Source: Oricola nitratireducens (GTDB lineage: Bacteria > Pseudomonadota > Alphaproteobacteria > Rhizobiales > Rhizobiaceae). From it: 64,000 nt of DNA. Location: contig NZ_JACZCS010000008.1 in the NCBI RefSeq assembly GCF_014904745.1, forward strand, positions 276,111 through 340,110, in the 5' to 3' direction. The translations under genes were made by a program, and so were the position numbers. Positions 7,721-17,823 of the stretch are shown here, piece by piece; positions within the stretch are counted from its first letter, which is position 1, and each line of letters begins with the position of its first letter. The notes under the pieces are model-generated. The model was not told the DNA's origin and did not search any database. It saw only the letters and a program-made list of their open reading frames with translations.

Positions 7721-9732
7721 CCGGTCCCGATCCCGCTGCAGTCTTCCTCCAGGAAGCACGAGACCTCCTCGAAACGCTGGAGCAGGCGCTTCTCGATCTC
7801 GAACAGTCGCCGCACGACCGTGACCTCGTCGATAGCGCATTTCGCGCTCTGCACACGATCAAGGGCTCGGGAGCGATGTTCGGCTTCGACGACGTCGCGG
7901 CCTTCGTGCACGAGTTCGAGACCGCCTTTGATCGCGTCCGTGTCGGCGATGTCCCTCCCAGCCCCGGCCTCATCGCCGTGGCGCTCTCGGCCAAGGATCA
8001 TGTTCACCGGCTTATCGAAGAGCCGGACACGCATGTGCCGGCAGGCGAACCTATCCTCGTAGCGCTGCGCGATATCTTCGACGCGGCCGGCTGGAAAACC
8101 GAGCAGGCCGACGCCTTCGCGGAGATGCCGGCCGCGACCGCGAGCGGCCCGCAAGGTTGGCGTGTCGTATTCCGCCTGCCGGAGGATGGCTTGGCGCATG
8201 GAACCGATCCGGTGCTGCTTCTCGATGAATTGCGGCAGCTTGGTGATTGCGAGATCTCCGTGCGAACCGACCAGGTTCCGTCTCTCGACGAGATAGATCC
8301 GGAAGTCTGCTACTTCGTCTGGGACGTGACGCTGACCACTGATCAGTCGCGGGAGGCTATCGAGGATGTTTTCATGTTCATCCGCGATGACATGGAACTG
8401 AGTATCGAGCCCGTGGCCGAAGAAACACCGGCGGCCGAGGAGAACACCGCGGAAACGGAAGCCGTGGCCGAAGCCGGCGATGCCGGCGTCGCGCAAGGCG
8501 CGGCACCGAAGAAGAAGGCCGCTGACGGCGCAACCGAGAAATCCAGTTCGTCTATGCGGGTTCCCGCCGAAAGGCTGGACGAACTGATGGATCGGGTGGG
8601 CGAGTTGGTGATTGCGCAGGCCCGCTTGTCTCAGATTGCGACCGCCAGCAACGATCTCAACCTCAAGGCCGTTGCCGAGGAGCTTGAACGTCTGTCGTCT
8701 GGCCTGCGGGACACGACGATGGGTATCCGAATGGTGCCGATCGGGACGCTGTTTGGCCGCTTCCGCCGTTTGATCTTCGATCTGTCACGCGATCTCGGCA
8801 AGGAAATCGAGTTCCTGACCACGGGCGAAGAAACCGAACTCGACAAGACTGTTATCGAGCGCCTCGCGGATCCTCTGGTGCATATCATCCGCAACGCGGT
8901 TGACCATGGTCTCGAAGTGCCGGAGCAACGCAAGCAGGTCGGAAAACCGGCCTGGGGGACGGTCAGGCTTTCCGCTATTCATTCCGGCGCGGAAGTTGCC
9001 ATTTCCATTGTTGACGATGGTGCGGGACTGGACGCCGAGCGCATCCGCGCCAAGGCCGTGAGTGCGGGGTTGCTCGCCGAGGATGCGCACATTTCCGATC
9101 AGGAACTGTTCCAGTACATTTTCCATCCGGGCTTTTCGACCGCTGCCGAGGTGACGTCCCTTTCGGGGCGCGGCGTGGGCATGGACGTCGTCAAGCGCAC
9201 CATGGATGCCCTGCGCGGCAGCATCGACGTCTCCTCCAGGCCCGGTGAGGGGACCACGGTAACCCTGCGCCTGCCACTGACGCTCGCCATCATCGACGGC
9301 ATGCTCGTGCGTGTTGGGGGCGGACGTTACTCCATCCCGTTATCCGCCGTCGAAGAATGTGTCGAGCTACCGTCGACGGCGGAAGTCGAATCCAAGGGAC
9401 GCAATTTCCTTAATATCCGGGGCAGTCTCGTTCCGTTCCTGCGGATGCGGGAATTGTTCAATGTCGAGGCGCCGAAGGAACTTCACCAGAAGGTCGTTGT
9501 CGTGTCCGCCGGCGAATTCCGCGTCGGGCTGGTCGTCGACCAGATTATCGGCAACAGCCAGACCGTCATCAAGTCGCTGAGCCGGTTCCACGCCGACGTG
9601 GAGACGTTCTCCGGTGCCACGATCCTAGGCGACGGAACCGTGGCCCTCATCCTGGATGTCGGGCACCTGGTGAGCTTTGGCCAGACTTTTGAAAACCGCC
9701 TGCGGGCGGAAAATGCGGGGAGGGCGGCATGA
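7717..9732 (+). CDS. cheA: chemotaxis histidine kinase CheA
   Basis: This is a 671-residue kinase. The Hpt domain at the N-terminus carries the phospho-acceptor H46 (LHTIKGSGAMFG). After a variable region comes an Ala/Glu-rich linker at about 234-275, then the dimerisation helices (ERLDELMDRVGELVIAQARL). The HATPase domain has N-box HIIRNAVDHG near 388, VDDGAGLD and GRGVGMDVV, and a CheW-like regulatory domain occupies the last 150 residues. The ATG at 7717 overlaps the cheY stop. A longer open frame upstream to 7345 lies over cheY and is not coding. Confidence 0.96.
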   Translation: MTGPDPAAVFLQEARDLLETLEQALLDLEQSPHDRDLVDSAFRALHTIKGSGAMFGFDDVAAFVHEFETAFDRVRVGDVPPSPGLIAVALSAKDHVHRLIEEPDTHVPAGEPILVALRDIFDAAGWKTEQADAFAEMPAATASGPQGWRVVFRLPEDGLAHGTDPVLLLDELRQLGDCEISVRTDQVPSLDEIDPEVCYFVWDVTLTTDQSREAIEDVFMFIRDDMELSIEPVAEETPAAEENTAETEAVAEAGDAGVAQGAAPKKKAADGATEKSSSSMRVPAERLDELMDRVGELVIAQARLSQIATASNDLNLKAVAEELERLSSGLRDTTMGIRMVPIGTLFGRFRRLIFDLSRDLGKEIEFLTTGEETELDKTVIERLADPLVHIIRNAVDHGLEVPEQRKQVGKPAWGTVRLSAIHSGAEVAISIVDDGAGLDAERIRAKAVSAGLLAEDAHISDQELFQYIFHPGFSTAAEVTSLSGRGVGMDVVKRTMDALRGSIDVSSRPGEGTTVTLRLPLTLAIIDGMLVRVGGGRYSIPLSAVEECVELPSTAEVESKGRNFLNIRGSLVPFLRMRELFNVEAPKELHQKVVVVSAGEFRVGLVVDQIIGNSQTVIKSLSRFHADVETFSGATILGDGTVALILDVGHLVSFGQTFENRLRAENAGRAA

Positions 9733-10238
9733 CGGAAGTGAACGACATGCACGACGCGGACGCCGCGATGAAGGCGCTGACAGTCGGCCTGCAGGGGGAA
9801 ATTTTCGCCATCGAGGCCGAGAGCGTTCGTGAAATCCTGGATGTGGTGCCGATCACGGAAGTGCCCAATGCCAGGGCGTTCGTCGGGGGGCTTATCAATG
9901 TACGCGGCCGCGTCGTGCCGCTGGCAGATCTGCGGGTGATGTTCGGCATGGATCGTCCGCCACCGAACACAGATACGCGCATCGTTGTCATCGAGATCGA
10001 ACTCGATGGCGAGCCGACCATTTTGGCCGTCCTGGCCGACAAGGTTCATGACGTCACCGATATCGAAGCGGTCTCCGTCGAGGAAGCACCGAAAGTCGGT
10101 ATGCGCTGGCGGCAGGAATTCGTCCGCGGCATCGGCAAACGCGGCGACGACTTCATCATCATTCCCGACATGGGGCGGATATTTGGGGAAAACGGGGGCG
10201 CAGGTCAGGCCCTAACTTCGGAAGAAAGGTTCGACTAA
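9729..10238 (+). CDS. cheW: chemotaxis coupling protein CheW (first copy)
   Basis: This 169-residue single CheW domain (SH3-like double barrel) links receptor and CheA. Recognisable elements are [33 protein letters not shown] and the closing [19 protein letters not shown]. It overlaps cheA by four bases and abuts the receptor gene at 10238. A second, related cheW follows the receptor. Both share the phrase VGM-WR before the final barrel strands, which suggests an old duplication. Confidence 0.93.
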   Translation: MTEVNDMHDADAAMKALTVGLQGEIFAIEAESVREILDVVPITEVPNARAFVGGLINVRGRVVPLADLRVMFGMDRPPPNTDTRIVVIEIELDGEPTILAVLADKVHDVTDIEAVSVEEAPKVGMRWRQEFVRGIGKRGDDFIIIPDMGRIFGENGGAGQALTSEERFD

Positions 10239-12337
10239 TGAGACTTACATTGAAGGCAAAACTGGGGGCGGTGTTTGCCACCATTGTCCTGCTTTCGGCT
10301 GGGGGCATGCTTCTCGGCATCAACAACCTCGGCAACCTGAACGACAGCTATGACGGCGTGATCAACAACCAGATCGCCCGTATCAGGTACATCAACCAGA
10401 TCGATTCCACCGCCGTTCGCATCGACCGCGATGAAAAGGATCTCGTTCTTGCCTCCGACAAGGACCAGGTGAACACGGTTGTTACTTCTATCGAAGCGAA
10501 CAAGAAGAAGCTCGATGACCTGATCGCCAAGGTCTACGATCTGTCCGGTGCCGAGGGACGCTCCAACATTGACGCGTTCAAGGCGGAGTGGGACAAGTTC
10601 CTTGCCGCCGACGCGAAGGTGCAGCAGCTGAGCGCCGAGCAATCGATTACGGCCGCAAGCGATTTGCTGGCGAACGAGGCCCGCATTGCCTACAATAACG
10701 TGGTGAGCAAGGCCGGTGTCCTCAAGCAGCGTCTTGAGAATGCCGCCGCCGCCAGCACGTTGAGCGGCAACAGCACTGCGGAATATGTAGCGATAGGCAA
10801 CATCACCGAACTGGTGCTGCGCATTCGGGCCAACACCCTCAAAGTGCTCACCGATCAGGACAATCCCGACGCCCAGAAGGCTGACTCTGAAACGGTCAAG
10901 TCCCGCATCGGCGAGCTCAACGCCGAAATGGCCAAGGCGGAGAGCCTGCTGACCGGCAGCAACCTGGCCGCTTTGCAAGAGCTCAAGGCGTCCATTGGCG
11001 CCTGGTTGCCTCTGGTCGATCAAGCTGTCGCCAAGGGCCTTGAAAACAGCAACTTTTATGCGTCCGTGGCCAGCCGCGAAGGCGGTGAATATCGGCGCGC
11101 CGCCATCGCGGTTCTCAGCGATATGACCGTGCGCATGCGTGAAGCCATCGCTCATACGCAGGAAGAAAATGCTGCGTCCTTCGAACAGGCCCGGATGCTG
11201 ATGATCGGTCTCCTAGCCGCCATTACCCTGATTGCCGCCATTTCGGCGACCTGGATCGTGCTGAACATCTCCCGTGCGGTTTCCAGCGCCCTCAATCTTG
11301 CCAATGCGGTTGCCAACGGCGATCTCAATGCCACGGCCAGTGTGAAATCCAACGACGAGATCAAGGATCTGATCGACGCGTTGAACTCGATGGTGGCCAA
11401 ACTGAAGGATATCGTCGGTGAAGTGACCTCAGCTGCACGAAACGTTGCGGCCGGCAGCCAGGAGATGTCCGCGGCGTCCGAGCAACTCAGCCAGGGCGCA
11501 GCCGAACAGTCGTCATCGACCGAAGAGGCGTCCTCGTCGGTCGAGCAGATGGCTGCCAACATCAAGCAAAACGCCGACAACTCCGGCCAGACCGAAGAGA
11601 TCGCCCGCACTGCCGCAGGCGATGCCGAGAAGTCCGGCGCGGCCGTAGCCGAAGCGGTCAAAGCGATGGAGACCATCGCCGAGAAAATCCTGATCGTGCA
11701 GGAAATCGCTCGCCAGACGGACCTGTTGGCCCTGAACGCGGCGGTGGAAGCTGCACGTGCCGGCGAACATGGACGTGGCTTCGCGGTTGTCGCTTCGGAA
11801 GTTCGCAAGCTGGCCGAACGCAGCGCGGCTGCGGCCGATGAAATCTCCGGTCTTTCCGGCGATACGGTGAAGGCCGCCCAGAGTGCCGGCGAGATGTTGT
11901 CCAAGCTGGTGCCGGATATCCAGAAGACCGCCGAGCTGGTCTCTGAAATTTCGGCCGCCAGCAACGAACAGAATGCCGGTGCGAGCCAGATCAACATGGC
12001 GATCCAGCAGCTCGACAAGGTTACCCAGCAGAACACGTCGGCCGCCGAGGAAATGTCCTCGACTGCCGAAGAGCTGGCCAGCCAGGCCGAGCAGATGCAG
12101 CAGACCATCGGCTTCTTCAAGCTGGATGAAAGCTCGACAACGACCAGGCGTCCGGCTGCCGCTCCCTCTCAATCTGCTCAACTCGGCGCGATGGCCAAGC
12201 AGATGCGTCAGGGTTTCGCCGCGAAACCGGTGTCCGCGGCGGGCAAGGCCGTAGCCGGTGGCGGGTTCGACCTCGACATGGACAACGGCGGAGACTCGCT
12301 CGACAGCGAGTTCTCCCGCCAAAAAGGCGCGGCGTGA
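10238..12337 (+). CDS. methyl-accepting chemotaxis protein
   Basis: This 699-residue transmembrane receptor has a first membrane span at about residues 7-29, a helical periplasmic sensor of about 290 residues (four-helix-bundle type) and a second span at about 321-345 ([18 protein letters not shown]). A HAMP domain follows, and the long signalling coiled coil has its conserved tip near 488-520 ([20 protein letters not shown]). The C-terminus (..[16 protein letters not shown]) lacks an NWETF-type CheR-docking pentapeptide. Its place between two cheW genes suggests it is the main receptor for this pathway. The ligand is unknown. Confidence 0.95.
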   Translation: MRLTLKAKLGAVFATIVLLSAGGMLLGINNLGNLNDSYDGVINNQIARIRYINQIDSTAVRIDRDEKDLVLASDKDQVNTVVTSIEANKKKLDDLIAKVYDLSGAEGRSNIDAFKAEWDKFLAADAKVQQLSAEQSITAASDLLANEARIAYNNVVSKAGVLKQRLENAAAASTLSGNSTAEYVAIGNITELVLRIRANTLKVLTDQDNPDAQKADSETVKSRIGELNAEMAKAESLLTGSNLAALQELKASIGAWLPLVDQAVAKGLENSNFYASVASREGGEYRRAAIAVLSDMTVRMREAIAHTQEENAASFEQARMLMIGLLAAITLIAAISATWIVLNISRAVSSALNLANAVANGDLNATASVKSNDEIKDLIDALNSMVAKLKDIVGEVTSAARNVAAGSQEMSAASEQLSQGAAEQSSSTEEASSSVEQMAANIKQNADNSGQTEEIARTAAGDAEKSGAAVAEAVKAMETIAEKILIVQEIARQTDLLALNAAVEAARAGEHGRGFAVVASEVRKLAERSAAAADEISGLSGDTVKAAQSAGEMLSKLVPDIQKTAELVSEISAASNEQNAGASQINMAIQQLDKVTQQNTSAAEEMSSTAEELASQAEQMQQTIGFFKLDESSTTTRRPAAAPSQSAQLGAMAKQMRQGFAAKPVSAAGKAVAGGGFDLDMDNGGDSLDSEFSRQKGAA

Positions 12338-12351
12338 GCCGGGGGACAAAC

Positions 12352-12846
12352 ATGGCAGATGCTGCGCAATATCTAACCCTTGGGATCGCGAGCGAAACGC
12401 TCGCGGTTCCGGTGGGGCGAGTGCAGGAAATACTGGAATTGCGGCCGGTCAGCTGTTTGCCGCATTCCCCCGAAAGCCTCCTGGGTGTCATCGACGTTCG
12501 GGGCCAGAGTGTGCCGGTGGTCGATCTGCGGCTCAAGCTCGGCTTTCCGCAATCGGCCGACACACCCGACACGCGAATTGTCGTGTTGTTTGTCGAGGTG
12601 GCGGGTCGGCAAATGACCTTCGGTCTGAAGGCGGACCGGGTCTTCGAGGTTACGGTGCTCGACAACACCGATCTCGAAGCGCCGCCGGAAGTCGGAATGA
12701 GCTGGCGATCAGACTGTATATCCGGCATCGGCCGCCGCAATGGTGCCTTTGTCACGGTACTCGATCTGGATCGGCTGTTTGGCGATGCCGGGATGTCGTT
12801 CAGCGCGCCGGCACGAACCGGTGAGCTGGTCGCGGCCGAAGCATAA
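12352..12846 (+). CDS. cheW: chemotaxis coupling protein CheW (second copy)
   Basis: This 164-residue CheW domain protein contains VPVGRVQEILELRPV, SLLGVIDVRGQSVPVVDLRLKLGF and GIGRRNGAFVTVLDLDRLF. The ATG at 12352 is preferred over the GTG at 12334 because GGGGGA lies at good spacing before it. Together with the first copy it gives the pathway two coupling proteins around one receptor, so competing or layered arrays are possible. A stable hairpin follows the stop codon. Confidence 0.92.
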   Translation: MADAAQYLTLGIASETLAVPVGRVQEILELRPVSCLPHSPESLLGVIDVRGQSVPVVDLRLKLGFPQSADTPDTRIVVLFVEVAGRQMTFGLKADRVFEVTVLDNTDLEAPPEVGMSWRSDCISGIGRRNGAFVTVLDLDRLFGDAGMSFSAPARTGELVAAEA

Positions 12847-12850
12847 GGGG

Positions 12851-12884
12851 GCGGGAGCGTACCGGCTGTGCCGCATGCTCCCGC
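12851..12884 (+). other. RNA hairpin between cheW and cheR
   Basis: GCGGGAGC at 12851-12858 pairs perfectly with GCTCCCGC at 12877-12884. CGGC and GCCG inside can extend the stem around a short TGT loop. No T-run follows, so it is not a typical intrinsic terminator. It could be an mRNA stability or processing element, or a weak attenuator before cheR and cheB. Confidence 0.4.
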
Positions 12885-12962
12885 GTCTCCGAACATATAA
12901 CAGCAACCTATAGCCAAGCCTGGCCGAGGATCGCCGTGATCCGGCCGACAGAGGATGCCCGC

Positions 12963-13841
12963 ATGGCGCAAGCGCAGAGAAGTGTAATTACTGCGAAAGA
13001 GCCTGTAGACCGACTGGATGACGAGGCCTTCGCGCGTATCGCCGGGATCGTCAACGAACATAGCGGCATCAAGCTGCCGCCAACCAAGCGGCTCATGGTG
13101 GAAGGCCGGTTACGCAAGCGTACGCAGCTGAGCGGCTGCGACAGTCTGGCCGATTATTGCGACTACCTGTTCGACAGGGGCGGGCTCGAAAAGGAGTTCG
13201 GCCATCTGGTCGACGCGATCACCACGAACAAGACGGATTTCTTCCGCGAATCCGATCATTTCACGGTTTTCGAGGGCGTCCTGTTGCCCTCGCTGCTCAG
13301 CCTGCGCCCGAGCGGGGCGAAACCGAAACTGAAGCTATGGAGCGCGGCGAGTTCTAATGGCGCTGAAGCCTACACGATCGCGATGGTCATGGCGGAGGCG
13401 AGGGAGCGCTATCGAAACCTCGACTTCTCCATTCTCGGCACCGATATCTCGTCGGCAATGCTCGCGGCCGGGCGGCGGGCAATCTATCCCGCCCAGATGA
13501 TTGAGCCGGTGCCGGCGGAGATGCAGCAACGCTATGTCATGCGCGGCCGGTTGCCGGCGCGGCAAGATGAGGTCCGCATTGTCCCGGAACTGCGGCGTCG
13601 CGTCCGCTTCGAAGCGCTCAATCTGATGGACAACTCGTATCCGTTCGATCGCGACGTGGACGTGATCTTCCTGCGCAATGTGCTGATCTATTTCGACAAG
13701 GCGACGCAGGAGGCGGTGACGATGCGGCTGCTGCGGCATCTGCGGCCGGGTGGCTATCTCATTCTCGGACATTCGGAATCGATGATCGGCACCAATCTGA
13801 GGTTACCTCAGGTGGCGCCGGGGATTTTCCAGAGGACATGA
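12963..13841 (+). CDS. cheR: chemotaxis protein methyltransferase CheR
   Basis: This 292-residue enzyme transfers methyl from S-adenosylmethionine to receptor glutamates. It has an N-terminal helical domain ([27 protein letters not shown]) and a Rossmann-like SAM domain with [29 protein letters not shown] and [14 protein letters not shown]. The SAM loop usually reads SAACSTGEEPY, so this copy is slightly divergent. The ATG at 12963 has AGAGGA seven bases before it and is preferred over the GTG at 12936. Confidence 0.94.
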   Translation: MAQAQRSVITAKEPVDRLDDEAFARIAGIVNEHSGIKLPPTKRLMVEGRLRKRTQLSGCDSLADYCDYLFDRGGLEKEFGHLVDAITTNKTDFFRESDHFTVFEGVLLPSLLSLRPSGAKPKLKLWSAASSNGAEAYTIAMVMAEARERYRNLDFSILGTDISSAMLAAGRRAIYPAQMIEPVPAEMQQRYVMRGRLPARQDEVRIVPELRRRVRFEALNLMDNSYPFDRDVDVIFLRNVLIYFDKATQEAVTMRLLRHLRPGGYLILGHSESMIGTNLRLPQVAPGIFQRT

Positions 13842-13851
13842 ACACATCAGT

Positions 13852-14988
13852 GTGAGTAGCGACATGGCAAACAGTACTTTCAATGCCCCGCGCGGAAAGA
13901 AAATCCGCGTCCTTATCGTGGACGATTCGGCTGCGGTGCGTCAGTGCCTCAGCGAGATCATTGCCAGCGACCCCGGCCTCGAGGTCATGGCGACCGCGCA
14001 GGATCCCTATGTGGCCGCCGAGCGCATCCGCAACGAGGTTCCCGATGTCATCTTTCTCGATATCCAGATGCCCCGCATGGACGGCCTGACTTTTCTGCGA
14101 AAGATCATTGCGCAGCGGCCGATCCCTGTCGTGATTTGCTCTACCCTGACTGAAGAGGGTTCCGCGGCCTTTCTCCAGGCTCTGGAGGCCGGCGCAGTGG
14201 ATGTCGTGACCAAGCCGCGTGTCGATACCGCGCATGCCTTGAAAGAAAGCCGGACCCGGATCTGTGACGTGGCGCGTGCCGCCGCGCAGGCGCGCGTACG
14301 GCAACGGCGGCAAGCCGGCGCTCCGGTCAAGGTCGAGGCCAAGCTGACCGCCGATGCAATCCTGCCATCCGGCGGCTTCCGGCAGGGGGCGACCGCCGTC
14401 ACGAACACGATTGTCTGTATCGGTGCGTCGACGGGGGGAACCGAGGCGTTGCGCGAGGTCCTGACGGTATTGCCGCCTGACTGTCCCGGTATTGCCGTCG
14501 TCCAGCACATGCCGGAAAAATTCACGACGGCTTTCGCACGGCGCCTCGACAGCATATGCGCCGTCTCCGTCAAGGAAGCCGAGACCGGCGACATGATTGT
14601 TCCGGGTCAGGTGCTGATCGCGCCCGGCAACCAGCACATGCTGATAGAACGGGTCGGCAGCAGCTTCCGGACCGTTATCAGGGGCGGGCCGCAAGTATCG
14701 CGGCATCGCCCTTCGGTGGATGTCCTTTTTCGCTCTGCCGCGCAGCGCGTCGGACCCAATGCCGTCGGCATTATTCTGACAGGAATGGGCGATGACGGCG
14801 CCAACGGTCTTCTGGAAATGAAAAATGCCGGCGCGCTGACCGTGGCGCAAGACGAAGAAAGCTGCGTCGTTTTCGGCATGCCCAAGGAAGCCATCGATCG
14901 CGGGGCGGCGGACCGGATCTTGCCGCTTCATCGAATTCCTGACGTGATCAAGGGAGCGGCCGGCCGGCGGCCGGCGCGTGCATCATGA
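13852..14988 (+). CDS. cheB: protein-glutamate methylesterase CheB
   Basis: This 378-residue response regulator removes receptor methyl groups. The N-terminal receiver has phospho-acceptor D70 ([11 protein letters not shown]), and the C-terminal methylesterase has the serine in [12 protein letters not shown] (S193), the histidine in VQHMPEKF and the aspartate in GMGDDGANG. The start is a GTG at 13852, and an ATG at 13864 is also possible. It overlaps the next gene by four bases. There is no cheD in the operon. Confidence 0.94.
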   Translation: MSSDMANSTFNAPRGKKIRVLIVDDSAAVRQCLSEIIASDPGLEVMATAQDPYVAAERIRNEVPDVIFLDIQMPRMDGLTFLRKIIAQRPIPVVICSTLTEEGSAAFLQALEAGAVDVVTKPRVDTAHALKESRTRICDVARAAAQARVRQRRQAGAPVKVEAKLTADAILPSGGFRQGATAVTNTIVCIGASTGGTEALREVLTVLPPDCPGIAVVQHMPEKFTTAFARRLDSICAVSVKEAETGDMIVPGQVLIAPGNQHMLIERVGSSFRTVIRGGPQVSRHRPSVDVLFRSAAQRVGPNAVGIILTGMGDDGANGLLEMKNAGALTVAQDEESCVVFGMPKEAIDRGAADRILPLHRIPDVIKGAAGRRPARAS

Positions 14989-16721
14989 TGGGAGCAAGCG
15001 CCTTGGCCAACGCCCCCGAATCCCGGCTTGTCGGGAGCGTGGAGCATATTGCACAGATCGAGGATCGGCTCGCGGCCTCCCGTTCGGTCATCGAGCGGGA
15101 ATTCGAGGACATGGGCGCCCGGTTGTCGGACTGCGTGCGGTTGTTGAACGAGGTATCGGCAACCCACGCGGATACCGCAGCCGCATTGGAGAGCGAGGAA
15201 TTCAAGGCGGCGACCCGCCAGCTTCAGGACATGCGTGACAGGATCGGGGAACTGGTCGAAACGCATTCGGGCAGTCACGATTACCTGAATCATCTGGCGG
15301 GAATGGCATCGGCCGTTCGCGCTCCGCTCTCGGACCTTTCCAGGACCGTTCGGGCCATCGGAATCGTGGCTATTAACGCCCGTATCGCTGCCGCGGCGCT
15401 CAGTGTTCAGGACGAAGATTTCGCGGTCTTCACGACAGGTATGTCGACATTGGCGATGAGCGTTGCGGATGTGGTCAAGGCGCTGTCGGCGTCATACGAT
15501 GACTTGGGCAGCAGCCTGGCAAAGGCCCGCACCGCCAATGCAGACCTTTCCGCCCGGCAGGGCAACACCGTGAATCAGATTTCAGAGCGCCTCGGCGATC
15601 ATCTTTCGGTCCTTGATAGCCACAATGTCCGCGCCGCCGCCAAATCCGTCGAATATGCGCAGCTTGTCCGCCAAATCACCGGCCGCGTCGCGGCCGCCGT
15701 TTCTGCGCTGCAAATCGGGGACATTACCCGTCAGCGCATCGAACACGTGGAACAGGCCCTGGCCATGCTTCGCATGCGGGTGGGAGAAGGTGTGGACGAC
15801 GGCAAAGCAGACCCGGTTGTCAGTGTGGTCTGCTGCCTTCAGGCGGCGCAGCTGGAGGATGCGATTCCGGATTTCGATGGGCGTATCCTCGATCTCGCCA
15901 CGACGTTGCGGGCGCTGGCCAGTGACACATCGGCGCTGCTGAAGGATAGCAACAATGCCGCCGACGCCATGCTGGCTTCGGGCGGGACGGCGCTCGCCGC
16001 GATGGTCGACGAGCAGCATCGCCTTCAGGCCATGTTCAAGGAGGTTCGGGCTACTCGGGCAAGCCTGGCAGGCGTGGCCGACAATGTCACGCAGACTTTC
16101 GCCGTCATGGCGGGCCACATCGATGCCGTTCGAAAGATCGAAAAGGACATGCGGATGGTCAGTCTCAACACCACGATCCAGTGCGGACGGCTGGGTGATC
16201 AGGGCCGTACCTTGAGCGTTATCGCGGAGGAACTGAAGGACCTGACATCGGATACGGTGACGGCGGCGAGCGGAATCATGGCCGCTCTCGGCGAGGCGGA
16301 TGAGTTCGTAAGGCAGTCGACGGCGGAACAGTCAGGCGGTGACGACGCCGACATCAATGCGCTGGAGTCCGATGCGTCGTCCGCCACGGAGCTGATCGAG
16401 GCGGTCATAAGCCGGACCCGGGATGCCGTCACCGATGTTGGCCGGCAGGCGCCGAAAGTGATCGGCCTCATCGAGGACGCGGTGAAAAGCGTCAACTCGC
16501 GGGGGAATCTCAGCGATAATTGGCGTCGGGCGCAGAAAGAACTTGAGATGTATGCCCTGTCCGACGCGAAGCCGGCGGAGAATGGCGGCGCCGGGGAGAT
16601 CCTCGCCGAAATGCGTAGCCGTTACACGATGGACAGCGAGCGCAATGTCCATGACCACCTGCTGGGTTCGTCTGCCGAAAACGTGGCCGACGCTGCGGGC
16701 ATCGATGATCTCCTGTTCTAG
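14985..16721 (+). CDS. soluble receptor-like protein with CheZ-like motif, last gene of che operon
   Basis: This 578-residue protein has no membrane segment and is largely helical with predicted coiled coils. Two stretches look like worn receptor signalling tips: residues 126-160 ([15 protein letters not shown] then FAVF) and 393-420 ([20 protein letters not shown]). Between them D246-I-T-R-Q250-R-I matches the D-x-T-x-Q-x-I active-site pattern of the CheY phosphatase CheZ (DLTGQVI in E. coli). The last residues, GIDDLLF, resemble the CheY-binding C-terminal peptide of CheZ. A CheY~P phosphatase or sink built on a receptor-like scaffold is inferred. It may instead be only a soluble receptor. 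It starts inside the cheB stop (ATGA). Confidence 0.7.
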   Translation: MMGASALANAPESRLVGSVEHIAQIEDRLAASRSVIEREFEDMGARLSDCVRLLNEVSATHADTAAALESEEFKAATRQLQDMRDRIGELVETHSGSHDYLNHLAGMASAVRAPLSDLSRTVRAIGIVAINARIAAAALSVQDEDFAVFTTGMSTLAMSVADVVKALSASYDDLGSSLAKARTANADLSARQGNTVNQISERLGDHLSVLDSHNVRAAAKSVEYAQLVRQITGRVAAAVSALQIGDITRQRIEHVEQALAMLRMRVGEGVDDGKADPVVSVVCCLQAAQLEDAIPDFDGRILDLATTLRALASDTSALLKDSNNAADAMLASGGTALAAMVDEQHRLQAMFKEVRATRASLAGVADNVTQTFAVMAGHIDAVRKIEKDMRMVSLNTTIQCGRLGDQGRTLSVIAEELKDLTSDTVTAASGIMAALGEADEFVRQSTAEQSGGDDADINALESDASSATELIEAVISRTRDAVTDVGRQAPKVIGLIEDAVKSVNSRGNLSDNWRRAQKELEMYALSDAKPAENGGAGEILAEMRSRYTMDSERNVHDHLLGSSAENVADAAGIDDLLF

Positions 16722-16804
16722 GGATGTGCGACGCTGAGTGATCAGCCCGCCTGGGTGGTCCGGTTTAACTGTTGGCGCATGGCCAAAGTCGCATGGGCCG
16801 GTCT

Positions 16805-17722
16805 TCAGCCATCTGAACGGGCACCGAACCGTTCAGAGAATATCGCATTGTTCTCCGTCACTTTCTCGGAAATGAACTCGATTACCGTTCTGATACGTGC
16901 AGTGTCGCGGAGGTCGAGATGCGCCATGATCCAGAAGGTGCGGACGAATTCCAGCTGTTCGGGAATGACCTTGACGAGGTCCGTGGTGCCGTGCGCCATG
17001 AAATCCGGCAGGATGCAGAGACCTGCGCCCGCCTGCGTCGCGTGCAACTGGGCGAACAGGTTGGTGCTCGACAACCGTGGAACGAAATTGTCTCCGATGT
17101 CCTTCAGGTAGTCGAGTTCGGGGGTGAAGACCAGTTCCGAGATGTATCCGATCAGGAGATGGTCGGTGAGATCCTGCCTGGAGGTGATCGGTGTGTGCGT
17201 TTCGAGATATGTACGGGCGGCGTAGACATGCAGTGTGTAGTCGGTGAGCTTGCGCGAGTAGAGGCGGCCCTTGTTGGGGCGTTCCAGGCCGATCGCGATA
17301 TCGGCTTCCCGCTTCGACAGGCTGAATACCCGGGGCATTGCGACGATCTGAAGTTCAAGTTGCGGGTGGCGGTCAGCCAGTTCGCCGATCCGCGGCGCGA
17401 GGAAGAAGGCACCGAATCCGTCGGGCGCGCCGATGCGTACTGCGCCGCTTAGAGAGAACTTCTCTCCGGCGATATCGTTCTGGATCGTGGCCGCCGAACT
17501 CTCGATATTCTCGGCGTGGATCAGCAGCCGTTCGCCGGCGCCGGTCAGCGAATAGCCGCGCGGAGAACGGGCAAAGAGATCGGCGCCAAGTTCCCGTTCC
17601 AGCGCCGAGACGCGGCGGCTGACCGTAGCGTGGTCGGTGCCCATGCGGCGCGCGGCCGCCGTCAGGCGCCCGGTGCGCGCGACCGACAGGAAATAACGCA
17701 GATCGTCCCAGTCGAAAGCCAT
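16805..17722 (-). CDS. LysR-family transcriptional regulator
   Basis: This 305-residue protein has an N-terminal winged helix-turn-helix (LRYFLSVARTGRLTAAARRM, ATVSRRVSALEREL) and a C-terminal substrate-binding domain. The start is placed at the ATG at 17722 (MAFDWDDLRYF), since the further upstream frame has no LysR-like sequence. It is divergent from mmsA with a 101-base gap and so probably controls the valine-degradation operon. The effector is not known. Confidence 0.88.
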   Translation of the reverse strand: MAFDWDDLRYFLSVARTGRLTAAARRMGTDHATVSRRVSALERELGADLFARSPRGYSLTGAGERLLIHAENIESSAATIQNDIAGEKFSLSGAVRIGAPDGFGAFFLAPRIGELADRHPQLELQIVAMPRVFSLSKREADIAIGLERPNKGRLYSRKLTDYTLHVYAARTYLETHTPITSRQDLTDHLLIGYISELVFTPELDYLKDIGDNFVPRLSSTNLFAQLHATQAGAGLCILPDFMAHGTTDLVKVIPEQLEFVRTFWIMAHLDLRDTARIRTVIEFISEKVTENNAIFSERFGARSDG

Positions 17723-17823
17723 CGTATGGGTATAATCGCACAACAGATGCGCGATCAAGTCTATGGATTTGCGCAAACAATCGCATAAACTGGACGCAAC
17801 AAGACAAACACAGGGAGGAAGCC

